Counted from the stretch's first letter, positions 34,901 through 43,127 are shown. The stretch is 64,000 bases of DNA from Frankia canadensis (GCF_900197875.1 NZ_FZMO01000112.1:100195-164194); one strand, 5' to 3'. Notes: generated by a model from the letters alone, not told the origin. A program made the numbers and translations.

Positions 34901-35405
34901 GGAGTGGGGCCTCGCCGGCAACGAGAACCCGTTGCAGGGCTCCTATGTGATCGACGAGCTCACCGACCTGGTGGAGGAGGCCGTTCTCATCGAATTCGAG
35001 CGGATCTCGGAACGCGGCGGTGTTCTCGGCGCGATGGAGACCGGGTACCAGCGCGGGCGGATCCAGGACGAGTCGATGCTCTACGAACGGCGCAAGCACG
35101 ACGGGTCGCTGCCGATCATCGGCGTCAACACCTTCCTCGGGCCGGATGCCGACGAGAAGGACTCATCCGCGCTCGAGCTCGCCCGGGCCACCGAGGAGGA
35201 GAAACAGTCACAGCTGCGCCGGCTCGCCGAGTTCGGCGCACGCAACGCGGACGCGGTGCCGGCGGCACTCGACAGGCTGCGCAAGGCCGCAGCGTCGGGC
35301 GGCAACACGTTCGCGGCGTTGATGGACGCTGTGCGCGTGTGCTCGCTCGGTCAGATCAGTACGGCGTTCTTCGAGGTCGGTGGGCAGTACCGGCGAAGCA
35401 TCTGA
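31977..35405 (+). CDS. icmF: Fused isobutyryl-CoA mutase IcmF
   Basis: 1142-residue fusion in the IcmF order: N-terminal B12-binding domain (DGHDAAINIMRRI, SSYQGGH, GGGGGVIVP; residues ~20-150), central MeaB-like G domain (Walker A GTGGSGKSS near 205, ETPGIGQGD, NKFERRG; ~200-470), a linker, and the C-terminal mutase barrel (FPFTAGVFPFKR, VSMTINGPAP, NFYSVSISGYHIAEAGANP, LKYHVQTSGRSLHA; ~590-1142). It interconverts isobutyryl-CoA and n-butyryl-CoA, with GTP hydrolysis gating cofactor loading. The linker contains an Ala-Gly-Thr repeat (around residues 515-545), longer than usual. ATG 31977 has GGGAG upstream. It would complement the Ecm-type mutase by handling branched C4 acyl-CoAs. Confidence 0.93.
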   Translation: MSAVTVASEERPALHAPVCPVRVVTAAALFDGHDAAINIMRRILQAQGAEVIHLGHDRRVDEIVSAAIQEDAQAVALSSYQGGHVEYFTYLVERLRARGAGHIRVYGGGGGVIVPEEIELLHSRGVARIFSPEDGRQLGLGLMVNTILRENDVDLTAATPTVAALSAGDEATLARAITVLEAARDDDFAAAVRSAAERDRHVPVLGITGTGGSGKSSLTDEVLRRFRLDQGDAPRIAVLAIDPTRRRGGGALLGDRIRMNALATTPDETIVGQEADPDAGAWEIRPQTFFRSLATRKAGGELPERLADIIAACKVAGYDLVIVETPGIGQGDAGIVPFCDVSMYVMTPEYGAASQLEKIDMLDFADVVAVNKFERRGAEDARRDVARQLLRNREDFSASWEDLPVFGTSAARFNDDGVTALYLFLRGLLQDRGLRLEPGRLAQVDVRASTGLTTVVPPARARYLAEITEAVRGYHAHTEDQARIARRRQHLATAIAELEASTVSSPSTAATPRTPAGSAGGTSDGAATGGGAATADGAAGGLRDIWRAADAALDAETRELIESWPALRAERTGEEMVYSVRGREIRTPLVRTTLSGTSVPRVALPDIDDHARLVRFRRRENLPGLFPFTAGVFPFKRVGEAPARMFAGEGDPFRTNRRFHLLSAESTATRLSTAFDSVTLYGRDPGPRPDVYGKIGTSGVSVATLDDMKALFAGFDLCAPTTSVSMTINGPAPTILAMFLNTAVDQRLEVFRAEHGREPVAAEAAEIAAWALANVRGTVQADILKEDQGQNTCIFSTEFALRCMADMQEWFIDNRVRNFYSVSISGYHIAEAGANPISQLAFTLANGFTYVEAYLARGMNIDDFAPNLSFFFSNGMDAEYSVIGRVARRIWAVTMRERYGASERSQKLKYHVQTSGRSLHAREMNFNDIRTTLQALCAIYDNCNSLHTNAYDEAVTTPTEQSVRRALAIQMIIDQEWGLAGNENPLQGSYVIDELTDLVEEAVLIEFERISERGGVLGAMETGYQRGRIQDESMLYERRKHDGSLPIIGVNTFLGPDADEKDSSALELARATEEEKQSQLRRLAEFGARNADAVPAALDRLRKAAASGGNTFAALMDAVRVCSLGQISTAFFEVGGQYRRSI

Positions 35406-35486
35406 CGGCTTCGACGCCGGAGCTGACGCTCAGGCGGTTTCGCGTTCTGCGTCAGCTCGGCCGACTGGAGCTGGCTGGTTTCGCCG

Positions 35487-36533
35487 TCACTTCGTTGTTG
35501 CGGTGTCCTGATCCTCGGCTGGCTGGTGTGGAGTTTTCAGGGTGTGCGGGCTGGCGGCGCGGGACAGATCGAGTACGGCTGCCAGTGCGGTGGGGCCGAG
35601 TATGAGGAGGAATCCGCCGCCGGCGTAGTCGGCCTCCCATCCCCACGTGTAATACCGCGTCGCCTTGATGATGGGCATCAGCGGCCAGGCTGTGCCGACG
35701 ACGAAGGCCGCGACGGTCCAGCCGGGTCGCCGCACGCTGATCACAGTCGCGACTGTGATGCCGAGAATGACCGTGGCCGGCAGGATCGCCTGAATGGTGT
35801 CGACCGGCCCCTCCGGTCCGCGGTAGGCGGTGGACGGATTGGCGTAATACGCGTAGCCGTCAGGGCGGACAAGGAGGCAGCTGTAGCCCTCGGCTACTGC
35901 AAGGAACAGGACGAACAGCGCCGCGGCGGTGAGCAGGCCGCGGCGGTGGAGCTTCGTCGGTGTCCCCGCCAACGCCATCCCCGCCAGCAGGAACAGCACG
36001 AGGAGCAGATAGAGCGGTGGCCGCTCGATATCGGTGAGCGCGGCCACTAGCACAGCAGCGCAGACCGCGAGGCATGTGAGCCCCAGCAGCGAGCGAGCGG
36101 CGCGCCGCGCGCCGAGCAACGCGGCGACGAAGGCGGCCACCGGCAGCGGGTAGATCGCGGCGCCGACGGTGAGGAACGGGCCGAAGGTCAGACCGCCCCC
36201 AGCCAGATCTCCCGCATAGGCCGGCCACGGATCCGGCAGCACCTCCGCGACGACGAACAGGTCAGACGACAGCGCGGCCAGGGACGCCAACGCCAGAATC
36301 GCGATCCGTTGTCGCACCACCACGGGCACCAGGCCCAGCGACGCGCCGAGCCGAGCAGCCAGGCCATGGGCGACCAGGTCGGCGATGTCCGCTGGGCTCG
36401 GCCTGGTCCGGCCGGCCGCGTCGGCCAGGTCCAGCAAGGTGGCGACGACCTCGTCGCCGTGATCCCGCCGCCAGCGAGGCGGATAGCACCGCAGCAGTCG
36501 GCGGTAGGCGACTTCGAGCCGGGACGGCGTCAT
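35487..36533 (-). CDS. Membrane protein with N-terminal HAAS-like domain
   Basis: 348 residues. The soluble head MTPSRLEVAYRRLLRCYPPRWRRDHGDEVVATLLD resembles the HAAS/permease-prefix domain that typically accompanies PadR regulators. About nine hydrophobic segments follow. Its ATG overlaps the PadR stop (ATGA), so both are made from one mRNA. In such pairs the membrane protein is thought to signal to or be controlled by the PadR protein; the cargo or signal is unknown. It converges on the icmF gene. Confidence 0.75.
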   Translation of the reverse strand: MTPSRLEVAYRRLLRCYPPRWRRDHGDEVVATLLDLADAAGRTRPSPADIADLVAHGLAARLGASLGLVPVVVRQRIAILALASLAALSSDLFVVAEVLPDPWPAYAGDLAGGGLTFGPFLTVGAAIYPLPVAAFVAALLGARRAARSLLGLTCLAVCAAVLVAALTDIERPPLYLLLVLFLLAGMALAGTPTKLHRRGLLTAAALFVLFLAVAEGYSCLLVRPDGYAYYANPSTAYRGPEGPVDTIQAILPATVILGITVATVISVRRPGWTVAAFVVGTAWPLMPIIKATRYYTWGWEADYAGGGFLLILGPTALAAVLDLSRAASPHTLKTPHQPAEDQDTATTK

Positions 36534-36874
36534 GCCGGCGCCGCCCCCAGGCCCGGGCGGGAACGGAGCCGGCGCTCGGCCGCGGCGGCGTTCGACCGAA
36601 GCCGGTCAACCTGAGCTGCGAGGACGTCGGCACCCGTATCGGTGAGGTCGTAGTACCGGCGGAGCCGGCCGTCGACCACCTCCTCGCCGCTCGGGCGCAC
36701 CAGGCCCTCCCCGGTCAGTCGGTCGAGCGCGGCATACAGCGTCCCTGCTCGTAGCGTCACCCGGCCCTCGGAGATCGCGGCGATGTCGTGGATCAGCGCG
36801 TACCCGTGTTTGGCTCCGTCGGCGAGCGCGGCCAGCACCAGGAAGGTGGGCTCACGCATCTCGTCGATACCCAT
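36530..36874 (-). CDS. PadR-family transcriptional regulator
   Basis: 114 residues. REPTFLVLAALADGAKHGYALIHDI starts the winged helix, RAGTLYAALDRLTGEGLV is the family recognition region, and the C-terminal coiled helix (LAAQVDRLRSNAAAAERRLR) dimerises. It likely represses itself and the coupled membrane-protein gene; a GTATATAC palindrome sits just upstream of the ATG. Confidence 0.88.
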   Translation of the reverse strand: MGIDEMREPTFLVLAALADGAKHGYALIHDIAAISEGRVTLRAGTLYAALDRLTGEGLVRPSGEEVVDGRLRRYYDLTDTGADVLAAQVDRLRSNAAAAERRLRSRPGLGAAPA

Positions 36875-36881
36875 ACGGTCA

Positions 36882-36889
36882 GTATATAC
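36882..36889. promoter_or_regulatory. Palindrome at the padR promoter
   Basis: GTATATAC, inside the AT-rich stretch ggtcagtatatacagatgat, lies 7 bp upstream of the PadR start codon. It is a plausible -10 region and/or autoregulatory operator. Confidence 0.4.
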
Positions 36890-37393
36890 AGATGATCTGC
36901 TGGTGAATCAGCTCCGTCGATTCCGAGTGCCGCGCGGGGTCCCGCTCGCCGCCGGAGACAGGGCCGGCCAGTGGTCAACCTGGTACGACAGGGCGATCGC
37001 GTATGCCCTCTACCTCAAGGAACGTGACGCTGGAGCCCCGCCCAGACCGCACGCACCACGGCGGCGGCGGCCCATGCGTCGTCGCCCCGCCAGGAGCCGG
37101 ACCGGCGGGGTTGTCGAGCACCTGCGCACGGGAGTCCCAAACCGCGGTGACCCGCGCATCATCTGGCTGCGGATCGGCGCCAATGACATCTACCGCTGAG
37201 CGCGTCCGCGACTGCGGCGAGACCAGATTTGGCCACCATCGGTTCGGAGTTGGCCTCGTGGCACGACCGCGAGACGCCATATGCCCCTGAGTCCTAACAC
37301 CTAAGGGGGTGCGTGGCAGGGGTCCACGTCGCTGCGGAAGGCTGGCCCCGGCACGAACCGAACCGATCTCTGTGACCCCCAAGGAGCGCACCC
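36890..37393. other. Gene-free stretch
   Basis: About 500 nt between divergent genes. I see no credible coding sequence with a ribosome binding site, no tRNA and no insertion-sequence end. Near 37286-37312 the sequence turns less GC-rich (cctaacacctaaggggg), which may belong to the promoter of the small protein gene at 37394. Confidence 0.5.
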
Positions 37394-37681
37394 TTGACCG
37401 ACACGAACACCTACGTGTACGTCGACGCTGACACCCGCGAGGTCCGCATCGTCCGTGGTGAGGCCGACAAGGTGGGCGCCATCGTCGGCCGCCTCGACCC
37501 GATCTACCCCACTCCGGACAGCTTCGCCGCCGATGAGGCGGCCGGTTTCGCCGCTCTCGGCGAGGCCGCCGACAAGCTGCTCTCGACCCTCGAAGTCCGC
37601 CACGTCAGCGACTGGAGCCCTGTCGGTCAGGGCCTGTACGCCGTGGTCGAGGAGACCGTGCCGGTGCCGACGGCCGGCTGA
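37394..37681 (+). CDS. Small acidic hypothetical protein
   Basis: 95 residues, acidic, without Cys or membrane segment. I do not recognise the family. The start is TTG, supported by AAGGAG seven bases upstream and by the absence of a nearby ATG or GTG. TYVYVDADTREVRIVRGEADKVGAIVGRL suggests a compact alpha/beta fold. A clear hairpin follows the stop, so it is probably a single-gene unit. Confidence 0.65.
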   Translation: MTDTNTYVYVDADTREVRIVRGEADKVGAIVGRLDPIYPTPDSFAADEAAGFAALGEAADKLLSTLEVRHVSDWSPVGQGLYAVVEETVPVPTAG

Positions 37682-37701
37682 CCCGCCGGAGACCCCGAGC
37701 G

Positions 37702-37726
37702 CCCCGGCCTGGATACCAGGTCGGGG
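37702..37726 (+). terminator. Hairpin after the small protein gene
   Basis: CCCCG-g-CCTGG-ata-CCAGG-t-CGGGG, ten paired bases with one symmetrical mismatch and a 3-nt loop, 21 nt after the stop codon. Confidence 0.65.
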
Positions 37727-37906
37727 ACGTCCCCTCGCCGGAACCCCACGTCCTGTCCGTGGTCTCCCTGGTGGACTTCCCCGCTTCGGGTGAAGATCAT
37801 GGTTGGCATGTCCCACGCACGGCCGTTCGGCAACAGACGCGCGGGGCGGCCTCACGGCGCTGACCGTGCCAGCGGCGCAGCCGCCGTTCGCCGGCGAAGG
37901 CGAAGG

Positions 37907-40900
37907 CTATCGGGGTTCGTCGTAGGGGAGGCTGTCCGCGAGCTGGGCGAAGTAGCGCTGTTGGGCCCACGCCTGACGGTCGCCTACGACGTAGACCCGC
38001 CGTTTCGCGCGGCTGAGCGCCACATTGAACAGGTTCGGCCGGCTGGCGGCCCAGCGCTTCGCGCCGGGACGGTCCGGCGCCCCGCCCAGCACCATGATGA
38101 CGATGTCCGCCTGCTTTCCCTGGGCGGTGTGCACGGTTCCGGCGACCAGGCCGGGATAGCGCTCCGCGTACGGGCGTAGGGCGAGGGCGATGTCCCGGAA
38201 CGGCGCGATCACCATCACCTCGGAGAACGGAACGTTGAGCCGGGCGAGCGCGCCCAGGATCTGTTCCAGCCGCCGTCCCTCCTCCGGAACCCAGTGGCCG
38301 TGAGCCTCGGTGGCGCGCACATCGATCCACTTCGACGCGGGCAGGTGAGGATAGCGCCGCGTGAAGCGATCGGCGGCGTCCGACCCCGTCGCATCGATCA
38401 TGAGTCCGTCGTAGACGAGCTCGTTGACCAGGTCGAACATCGGCTGGTCGCATCGACGATGCACAACCAGCGGCGATCCGACCCAGACCGGTCCCTCCTC
38501 GTCCGGCAGCCATGTGCCGAGTGGGTTGAGCCGGTCCGCCAGGCGTTGCACGGAGGTGCGGGCGGGCACCCATTCCTCGTCGACGCCGTGTGCCTGCCGC
38601 AGCATCTGCTGGATGCGCAACGGCAGGGATGACACCGGCTCCAGCTGCAGCGGATCACCCACGGCTATCACGTTGCGCGCACGCCACAGCGCGCCCGCCG
38701 CGATCTGCGGGGTTGCCTGCCCGGCCTCGTCGATGAGAAGCCAGCCAAGGGTCTGCGGCCCGAGCTGGGGAAAGACGCGGCCGACGGAGGCGAAGGTCGT
38801 TGACACGACCGGCACGACGAAGAACAGGCTGCGCCAGGCCTCGATGGCGTCCTCGGACCGTAGCTCGCCCGGCGCGGTGCCACCGACGACGTCCATCGCG
38901 GCCTGCAGGTTCTGGCGCATCTGGGTGGGCACGTGGCGCAGGAACTGCTTGTGCAGGCGCAGCGCGGCGAACAGCAGCTCGCTGCGGGCCTGGTTCCACC
39001 GCGGATCGGTCCACGGCGCGGCCCGTTCCCGGCGGGTGCGCGCCGTCCACCACTGCGCGTCCGGGACGACGTCGCCGAGCTGGGCACGGACCCGGTCGAC
39101 CTCGCCGGTCAGTTCCGTGAGCAGCATCGCGCGGCGGCGGGCGTGCTCGTCGGCCCGGGCCGAGATGTCGGCGGCGTCGGCGGCGGCGTCGGTCAGGTGA
39201 CGGGACGATCGCCGCGCCGCGTCGACGGCCCGCTCGGCGGCGGCCACCTGATCAGCGAGCTCCGCGTCGCGGTCCCGCCACTGCCGTACCGTCGCGCGGG
39301 AGAACAACCGGTCCAGCAGGCCCGGGCGGAACTGCCGGTGCTCGACGCGGACCGCCACCAGCCGGGCCCGTTCCTGCTGCCACTGGTCCAGCAGCGACGC
39401 GGCCTGGTCTGCGTCGGCCCGTGCCCGTGCGCCCGCGGCGCGGGCGTCGTGCGCGGCGGCCGTGGCGGCAGGCAGCTCCTGCTCGGCCTGGTCGCGCCGG
39501 CCGAGCAGGACGAATGCCTGCTCCCTGTCCGCGCCGAGGGAGGTGACCGCCTCGTACGCCTGCCGGAACCGGGCGGTCTCGGCCTGCCAGCTGGTGGGCG
39601 GCGACCCCTTTTCGTAGCTTTTGAGCGTCGCCAGCAGTCCTGCCCCGTCGCTGTCGGCGGAGGCGCCCTGGGTGCCGTACCAGCAGTCGCTGACGAAACG
39701 CGTGCGGTTGCGCTTGTTGCCCAGTCGGGCGGCGACCAGGCCCCAGGCGGCCTCGGTCTCGCCCGCGGCGACCTCGGGGTCCGCGTCGACGTCCGTGTCG
39801 GTCTCGGTCTCGCCGCCGGCGCGGGCGGCGCCGCCTGGCACCGGCACCGGCATGGGCGTGGGTGTGGGCGTGCGGGTCTGCGGGCGGGCGCCGAGGAGCC
39901 TCGCGGCAACAGCGGGAAAGTAGTCGAGTGCGGTGGCCTCGGCGCTCCATCCGTCGCCGATCGCGTCACGGGCGGGAATCTCGTTCGTGATGTTCTCCAC
40001 CGCGCCGTTGTTCGCCGACGCGACCACGATTTCGAAGCCGGTCAGCGACGGCGCCCAGACGTGCGCGACGCGGGTGTACTCGCCGGTCTTCCACCGACGC
40101 TTCTCACCGCTGAACGCGTCGGCCGGGGCTGTCAGCGCGGCGAGGCGGTGTGCACGTTCGACGACGAGGGCAGCCACGATGTCGCGGAGCATGGTGGTCT
40201 TGCCCGTTCCCGGCGGTCCGTTCACGGCGAAGATGCCGCCATCGCCGTCCACCATGTCCAGAATGCTGTTGACGGCGAGCTGCTGGCTCAGCGCCAGCGG
40301 ATGCTCCGGAGGACTCGGCCACCGCCCTGCCGGTACCCGGGCCGGGCGGGTGGCGTCGAGGACGACATCGAGCCGTTCCCGGACGTCGAGGCGCCGACCG
40401 ATGTCGAGCGCCGCGTTCGGCCGCAGATACGACCCGAGCGCCCCCGTGGGTCGGGTAGCGCCCGCGGCGCGCGCGACCCGGCGCAGATCCGCCAGGACGA
40501 AGCTGTTCAGGAAGTCGTGGGTGTCCGCCGCGCTGGCCGACTCCGCGGTGCGGGTGGAGACCAGGGTGCTCGCCACCCGGATCTCGGTGCAGGGGAACAG
40601 ATCGCCGGCGCCGGTTGCCGCGGCGACGGCGTCGCGGCAGTTCCGCAGGCCGTCCAGCGTGATCGGCGGAGGAAGGCGATCACCCGCGATGCCATCCTCG
40701 ACGCAGGCGGTGACGTCGCCGCGGCGGCAGGCGGCACAGGTCTGTTCGTGTTCCAGGAACGGCAGCAGCACCCGGAGGAACTCGTCGGAGAATCCCGCCG
40801 TTGCGGCGTCGAAGTCCGCCGCCCAGTCCGGTGAGGCGGAGCGTCGCGTGACCGCCTGCGCGGTCGACCAGGCGCAGCAGGACAGCGTCAGAGTGTCCGG

Positions 40901-41242
40901 CTGCGGCCGTCCGATGCCGGAGACGATGAACGCGGCAAGCGCACTCTCCCCGGCCGGTCGGGCATCGTAGGAATCATCCTCTGCCCCGTAGACCTCGGCG
41001 AGGCGGTCGTGCACGGCCTCGAGAGCGAAGACGCCGAGGTACACGACATGTCGCCACACCTGGTCAGGAGGCCTGCGCACCCGCGCCAGCTCGTGGCGTG
41101 GGTCCCACGGCAGCAGCTGATCGGGCGCAGGTCGGTAGACCCGCCGCCGCCGGTCGACGGCCTGTACCGGCGGCGGACTGAACATTTCCACGGACGTCCA
41201 GAACCGCAGGATCGCCGCCGGATCCGTCTCCGTCGTCGCCAC
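37907..41242 (-). CDS. Large SF1 (UPF1/DNA2-like) helicase-family ATPase
   Basis: About 1111 residues. Walker A FAVNGPPGTGKTTMLRD lies near residue 390, motif II is LLIDEAGQ, followed by AVGDPLQLEPV (motif III), and VALSRAKRRVYVVGD (motif VI) ends the core. Between the motor halves is a roughly 400-residue insertion with Pro-Thr repeats and Ala/Arg/Glu-rich segments likely to be coiled coil. Four cysteines (CAACRRGDVTAC) in the N-terminal third could bind zinc. Start uncertain: the GTG at 41242 begins the conserved part, while an ATG at 41317 adds 25 residues that overlap an inverted repeat. Role unknown; single-gene helicases of this size include RNA-processing and phage-defence proteins, and no nuclease neighbour is visible. 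Confidence 0.8.
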   Translation of the reverse strand: MATTETDPAAILRFWTSVEMFSPPPVQAVDRRRRVYRPAPDQLLPWDPRHELARVRRPPDQVWRHVVYLGVFALEAVHDRLAEVYGAEDDSYDARPAGESALAAFIVSGIGRPQPDTLTLSCCAWSTAQAVTRRSASPDWAADFDAATAGFSDEFLRVLLPFLEHEQTCAACRRGDVTACVEDGIAGDRLPPPITLDGLRNCRDAVAAATGAGDLFPCTEIRVASTLVSTRTAESASAADTHDFLNSFVLADLRRVARAAGATRPTGALGSYLRPNAALDIGRRLDVRERLDVVLDATRPARVPAGRWPSPPEHPLALSQQLAVNSILDMVDGDGGIFAVNGPPGTGKTTMLRDIVAALVVERAHRLAALTAPADAFSGEKRRWKTGEYTRVAHVWAPSLTGFEIVVASANNGAVENITNEIPARDAIGDGWSAEATALDYFPAVAARLLGARPQTRTPTPTPMPVPVPGGAARAGGETETDTDVDADPEVAAGETEAAWGLVAARLGNKRNRTRFVSDCWYGTQGASADSDGAGLLATLKSYEKGSPPTSWQAETARFRQAYEAVTSLGADREQAFVLLGRRDQAEQELPAATAAAHDARAAGARARADADQAASLLDQWQQERARLVAVRVEHRQFRPGLLDRLFSRATVRQWRDRDAELADQVAAAERAVDAARRSSRHLTDAAADAADISARADEHARRRAMLLTELTGEVDRVRAQLGDVVPDAQWWTARTRRERAAPWTDPRWNQARSELLFAALRLHKQFLRHVPTQMRQNLQAAMDVVGGTAPGELRSEDAIEAWRSLFFVVPVVSTTFASVGRVFPQLGPQTLGWLLIDEAGQATPQIAAGALWRARNVIAVGDPLQLEPVSSLPLRIQQMLRQAHGVDEEWVPARTSVQRLADRLNPLGTWLPDEEGPVWVGSPLVVHRRCDQPMFDLVNELVYDGLMIDATGSDAADRFTRRYPHLPASKWIDVRATEAHGHWVPEEGRRLEQILGALARLNVPFSEVMVIAPFRDIALALRPYAERYPGLVAGTVHTAQGKQADIVIMVLGGAPDRPGAKRWAASRPNLFNVALSRAKRRVYVVGDRQAWAQQRYFAQLADSLPYDEPR

Positions 41243-41299
41243 CCCCCCACCCGCACGCCGGCACTCGCGCTTGCCGTGACCATGTGCTGCCCGCCAACT

Positions 41300-41315
41300 G
41301 TACTGATTCCAGTAC
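41300..41315. promoter_or_regulatory. Inverted repeat at the helicase 5' end
   Basis: GTACTGATTCCAGTAC, 6-bp arms with a 4-nt spacer, lies 58-73 bp upstream of the preferred helicase start. It could be an operator or a small hairpin in the leader. Confidence 0.35.
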
Positions 41316-41580
41316 ATAAGGCAGTCGGCGATTGACCGTGTGGCGACGACCTGAACGCACCACGTGCACAGGATCGCGTGAGGCAGCGAGCTGCGGCCGC
41401 TTCACATCCCGTCCCCGACCGGGCGCCGGCGGCCCTGGTCGTACTCGCCCTGCCAGCGAGGCCGGTGCGGTAGGCGAAGACGACTGCCTGGTCATGTGCC
41501 CTGCCGGAAACGAAGCTGTCGGCACGCAGTGTCGGAAGACCTGGGCGCCGGGCGGAAACGGCACGTCGCCAGCTCCGCGA

Positions 41581-42333
41581 TCAGGGGCAGAAACTCGCGC
41601 GGAACTCGGTGGGGGTCCGGCCGGTCAGGTCGCGGAACGCGGTGTTGAACGCCGACAGCGAGGTGTACCCCGAAGCGAAGGCGATGTTCGTGACTGATAG
41701 CTCGCTGTCGGTGAGCTCCTCGATCGCGTGCAGCACCCGCAGGCGGCGCAGGACCGCTCGCCAGGTCAGGCCGGTCTCCGCCTCGAAACGTCGCGCCAGC
41801 GAGCGCGGTACGAGACCCACCTCGCGTGCCACGTCCTCGAAGCGGATATCGGTGGCGAGGCGCTGCTCGGTGATGTGCAGTGCCCGCCGAAGCTCGGGTG
41901 AGCGTCCCGCGGGAACGACGCACGGGCTCGGCCGCTCGGCGAGTCGCCAGCAGACCGCGGCGAGCGCGGCGAACAGCGTTGCGGCGTAGGTCGGCAGTGC
42001 TTCGCCGTCCTCATCCCAGGCGCGGCACTCGGCCACCAGCGCACGAGCGAGCGGACTGAGGTCGAACACCGTCAGCGGCGCCGGCGGCCGCGGGGCGAAG
42101 TCCGGGTCGAACAGGACGGAGGCGGTCGTGACGGGACGCGGGATGCTCACCCGAATCGGCCGATGGGCCTCGATCAGCGCCGCGCGCGCCGGTGGAAGCA
42201 GCCACACCTGCCCCTGCGCCTCCAGCCGGAGGACGCCCGCGGAGGCGCAGAGCAGGTAGTGACGGTCGACGCAGAGCTCGCGGGCCGGTTCCGGCGGGAA
42301 GCTCCGGACGAAGCTGAACGCCCTACGCGTCAT
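41581..42333 (-). CDS. AraC-family transcriptional regulator
   Basis: 250 residues. The C-terminal AraC/XylS domain has two helix-turn-helix units: RFEDVAREVGLVPRSLARRFEAETG and NIAFASGYTSLSAFNTAFRDLTGRTPTEFR. The N-terminal ~130 residues resemble a cupin-type sensor (VWLLPPARAALIEAHRPIR). Ligand unknown. The start codon lies in the first unit of a 20-bp triplicate that creates two overlapping upstream minigenes, suggesting translational control. The gene for a small monooxygenase-like protein lies 86 nt upstream on the same strand, so that protein may be a co-transcribed partner. Confidence 0.85.
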   Translation of the reverse strand: MTRRAFSFVRSFPPEPARELCVDRHYLLCASAGVLRLEAQGQVWLLPPARAALIEAHRPIRVSIPRPVTTASVLFDPDFAPRPPAPLTVFDLSPLARALVAECRAWDEDGEALPTYAATLFAALAAVCWRLAERPSPCVVPAGRSPELRRALHITEQRLATDIRFEDVAREVGLVPRSLARRFEAETGLTWRAVLRRLRVLHAIEELTDSELSVTNIAFASGYTSLSAFNTAFRDLTGRTPTEFRASFCP

Positions 42334-42380
42334 CGGCAGGCCCTACGCGTCATCGGCAGGCCCTACGCGTCATCGGCAGG
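42321..42380 (-). repeat. Three 20-bp tandem repeats creating overlapping minigenes at the AraC start
   Basis: ccctacgcgtcatcggcagg occurs three times exactly. On the minus strand each unit supplies an ATG (42373, 42353, 42333). From the first two, translation reads MTRRACR and stops at a TGA that overlaps the next ATG (ATGA). The third ATG opens the AraC gene. So two 7-codon minigenes are chained directly to the regulator's start. Confidence 0.85.
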
Positions 42381-42419
42381 CTCGCACCGGCCGATTGTAG
42401 GAACCGGCAACCGGATCTC

Positions 42420-42722
42420 TCAGCCGACCGTCTCCAGCAGGTCGGCGTGAAAGCGGCGGCTGACCGGGGCGTCGGTCATGAGCGGCCGCAGCGCCTTCCC
42501 GGAGCGCTCGAAAACCGCCGACGCGAGGTACCCCTCGAAGGACACCTGGTCCTCCCACTCGTGGACAACCGTGATCCGGGTGTCGTTCTCGCGGGCCGCG
42601 TACACGCGGAAGGCGACGTTGCCCGGCATGGCGAGCACCTCGTCGCGCTCCCCGTCCAGCGTGGCGAGGGCGGCCGGGCGATCGGCCGCGGTGGTGCTGA
42701 CGTCAAGGACGGCGATGAACAT
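42420..42722 (-). CDS. Antibiotic-biosynthesis-monooxygenase (ABM) domain protein
   Basis: 100-residue dimeric alpha/beta-barrel protein. MFIAVLDVSTTAADRPAALATL begins the first strand, FRVYAARENDTRITVVHEWEDQVSFEGYLAS is the typical ABM middle, with HEWED. Such proteins are cofactor-free oxygenases or haem/quinol-related enzymes; function here is not determinable. ATG 42722 with GGAGG well spaced. It lies directly upstream of the AraC gene on the same strand. Confidence 0.78.
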   Translation of the reverse strand: MFIAVLDVSTTAADRPAALATLDGERDEVLAMPGNVAFRVYAARENDTRITVVHEWEDQVSFEGYLASAVFERSGKALRPLMTDAPVSRRFHADLLETVG

Positions 42723-43127
42723 CGATGCCTCCAGGAGGGAGCCGGCGGCTGCCGGCGGCTGCCTCGATGCTCCAACCGGACCCGGCTGCGGCGCCTCCGC
42801 CAGTCGGACACCTTCACGCTCCGGTCGGACAGCACCGCCCGATCCGGCTGAAACGCTGGTCGGCGCCCCCATGGTCGTGCTCGACTCCGGTGCCCGGGAT
42901 GGGCCCGGCACGATGCGAGCGGGATCCGCGGTGGCGGTCTCGACGCGCATCGCCCATCATGTCACTCATGGAGATCGTATGAGTTCTATGGGTAGTCACC
43001 CCGATGGCGGTGATCATCCAGTTCCGCCGGCGCCGGCGGGTCATGGCAACCGGTGACACGAGGGCCTGGAGCCGGGAGATCAGGAGTCGACAGCCGAAGC
43101 GTCGAAGATCGACGCCTGGAGGTGCAC
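42723..43127. other. Divergent intergenic region
   Basis: About 400 nt between the ABM-protein gene and the secreted-protein gene. A less GC-rich patch (catgtcactcatggagatcgtatgag, 42958-42983 region) may hold promoters. I see no further gene or clear operator. Confidence 0.4.

Noticed and set aside
32016..35099. A 1027-codon open frame on the minus strand opposite icmF
   Set aside because: It is antisense to a gene with clear domains, has no ribosome binding site or recognisable motif and is rich in Arg/His/Asp, the usual shadow of high-GC third positions.
38933..40834. A 633-codon plus-strand open frame opposite the helicase
   Set aside because: No family resemblance; low-complexity Arg/Gly/Val composition typical of antisense frames.
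42321..42380. Repeats considered as a CRISPR array
   Set aside because: The 20-bp units are directly abutting with no spacers and no cas genes.
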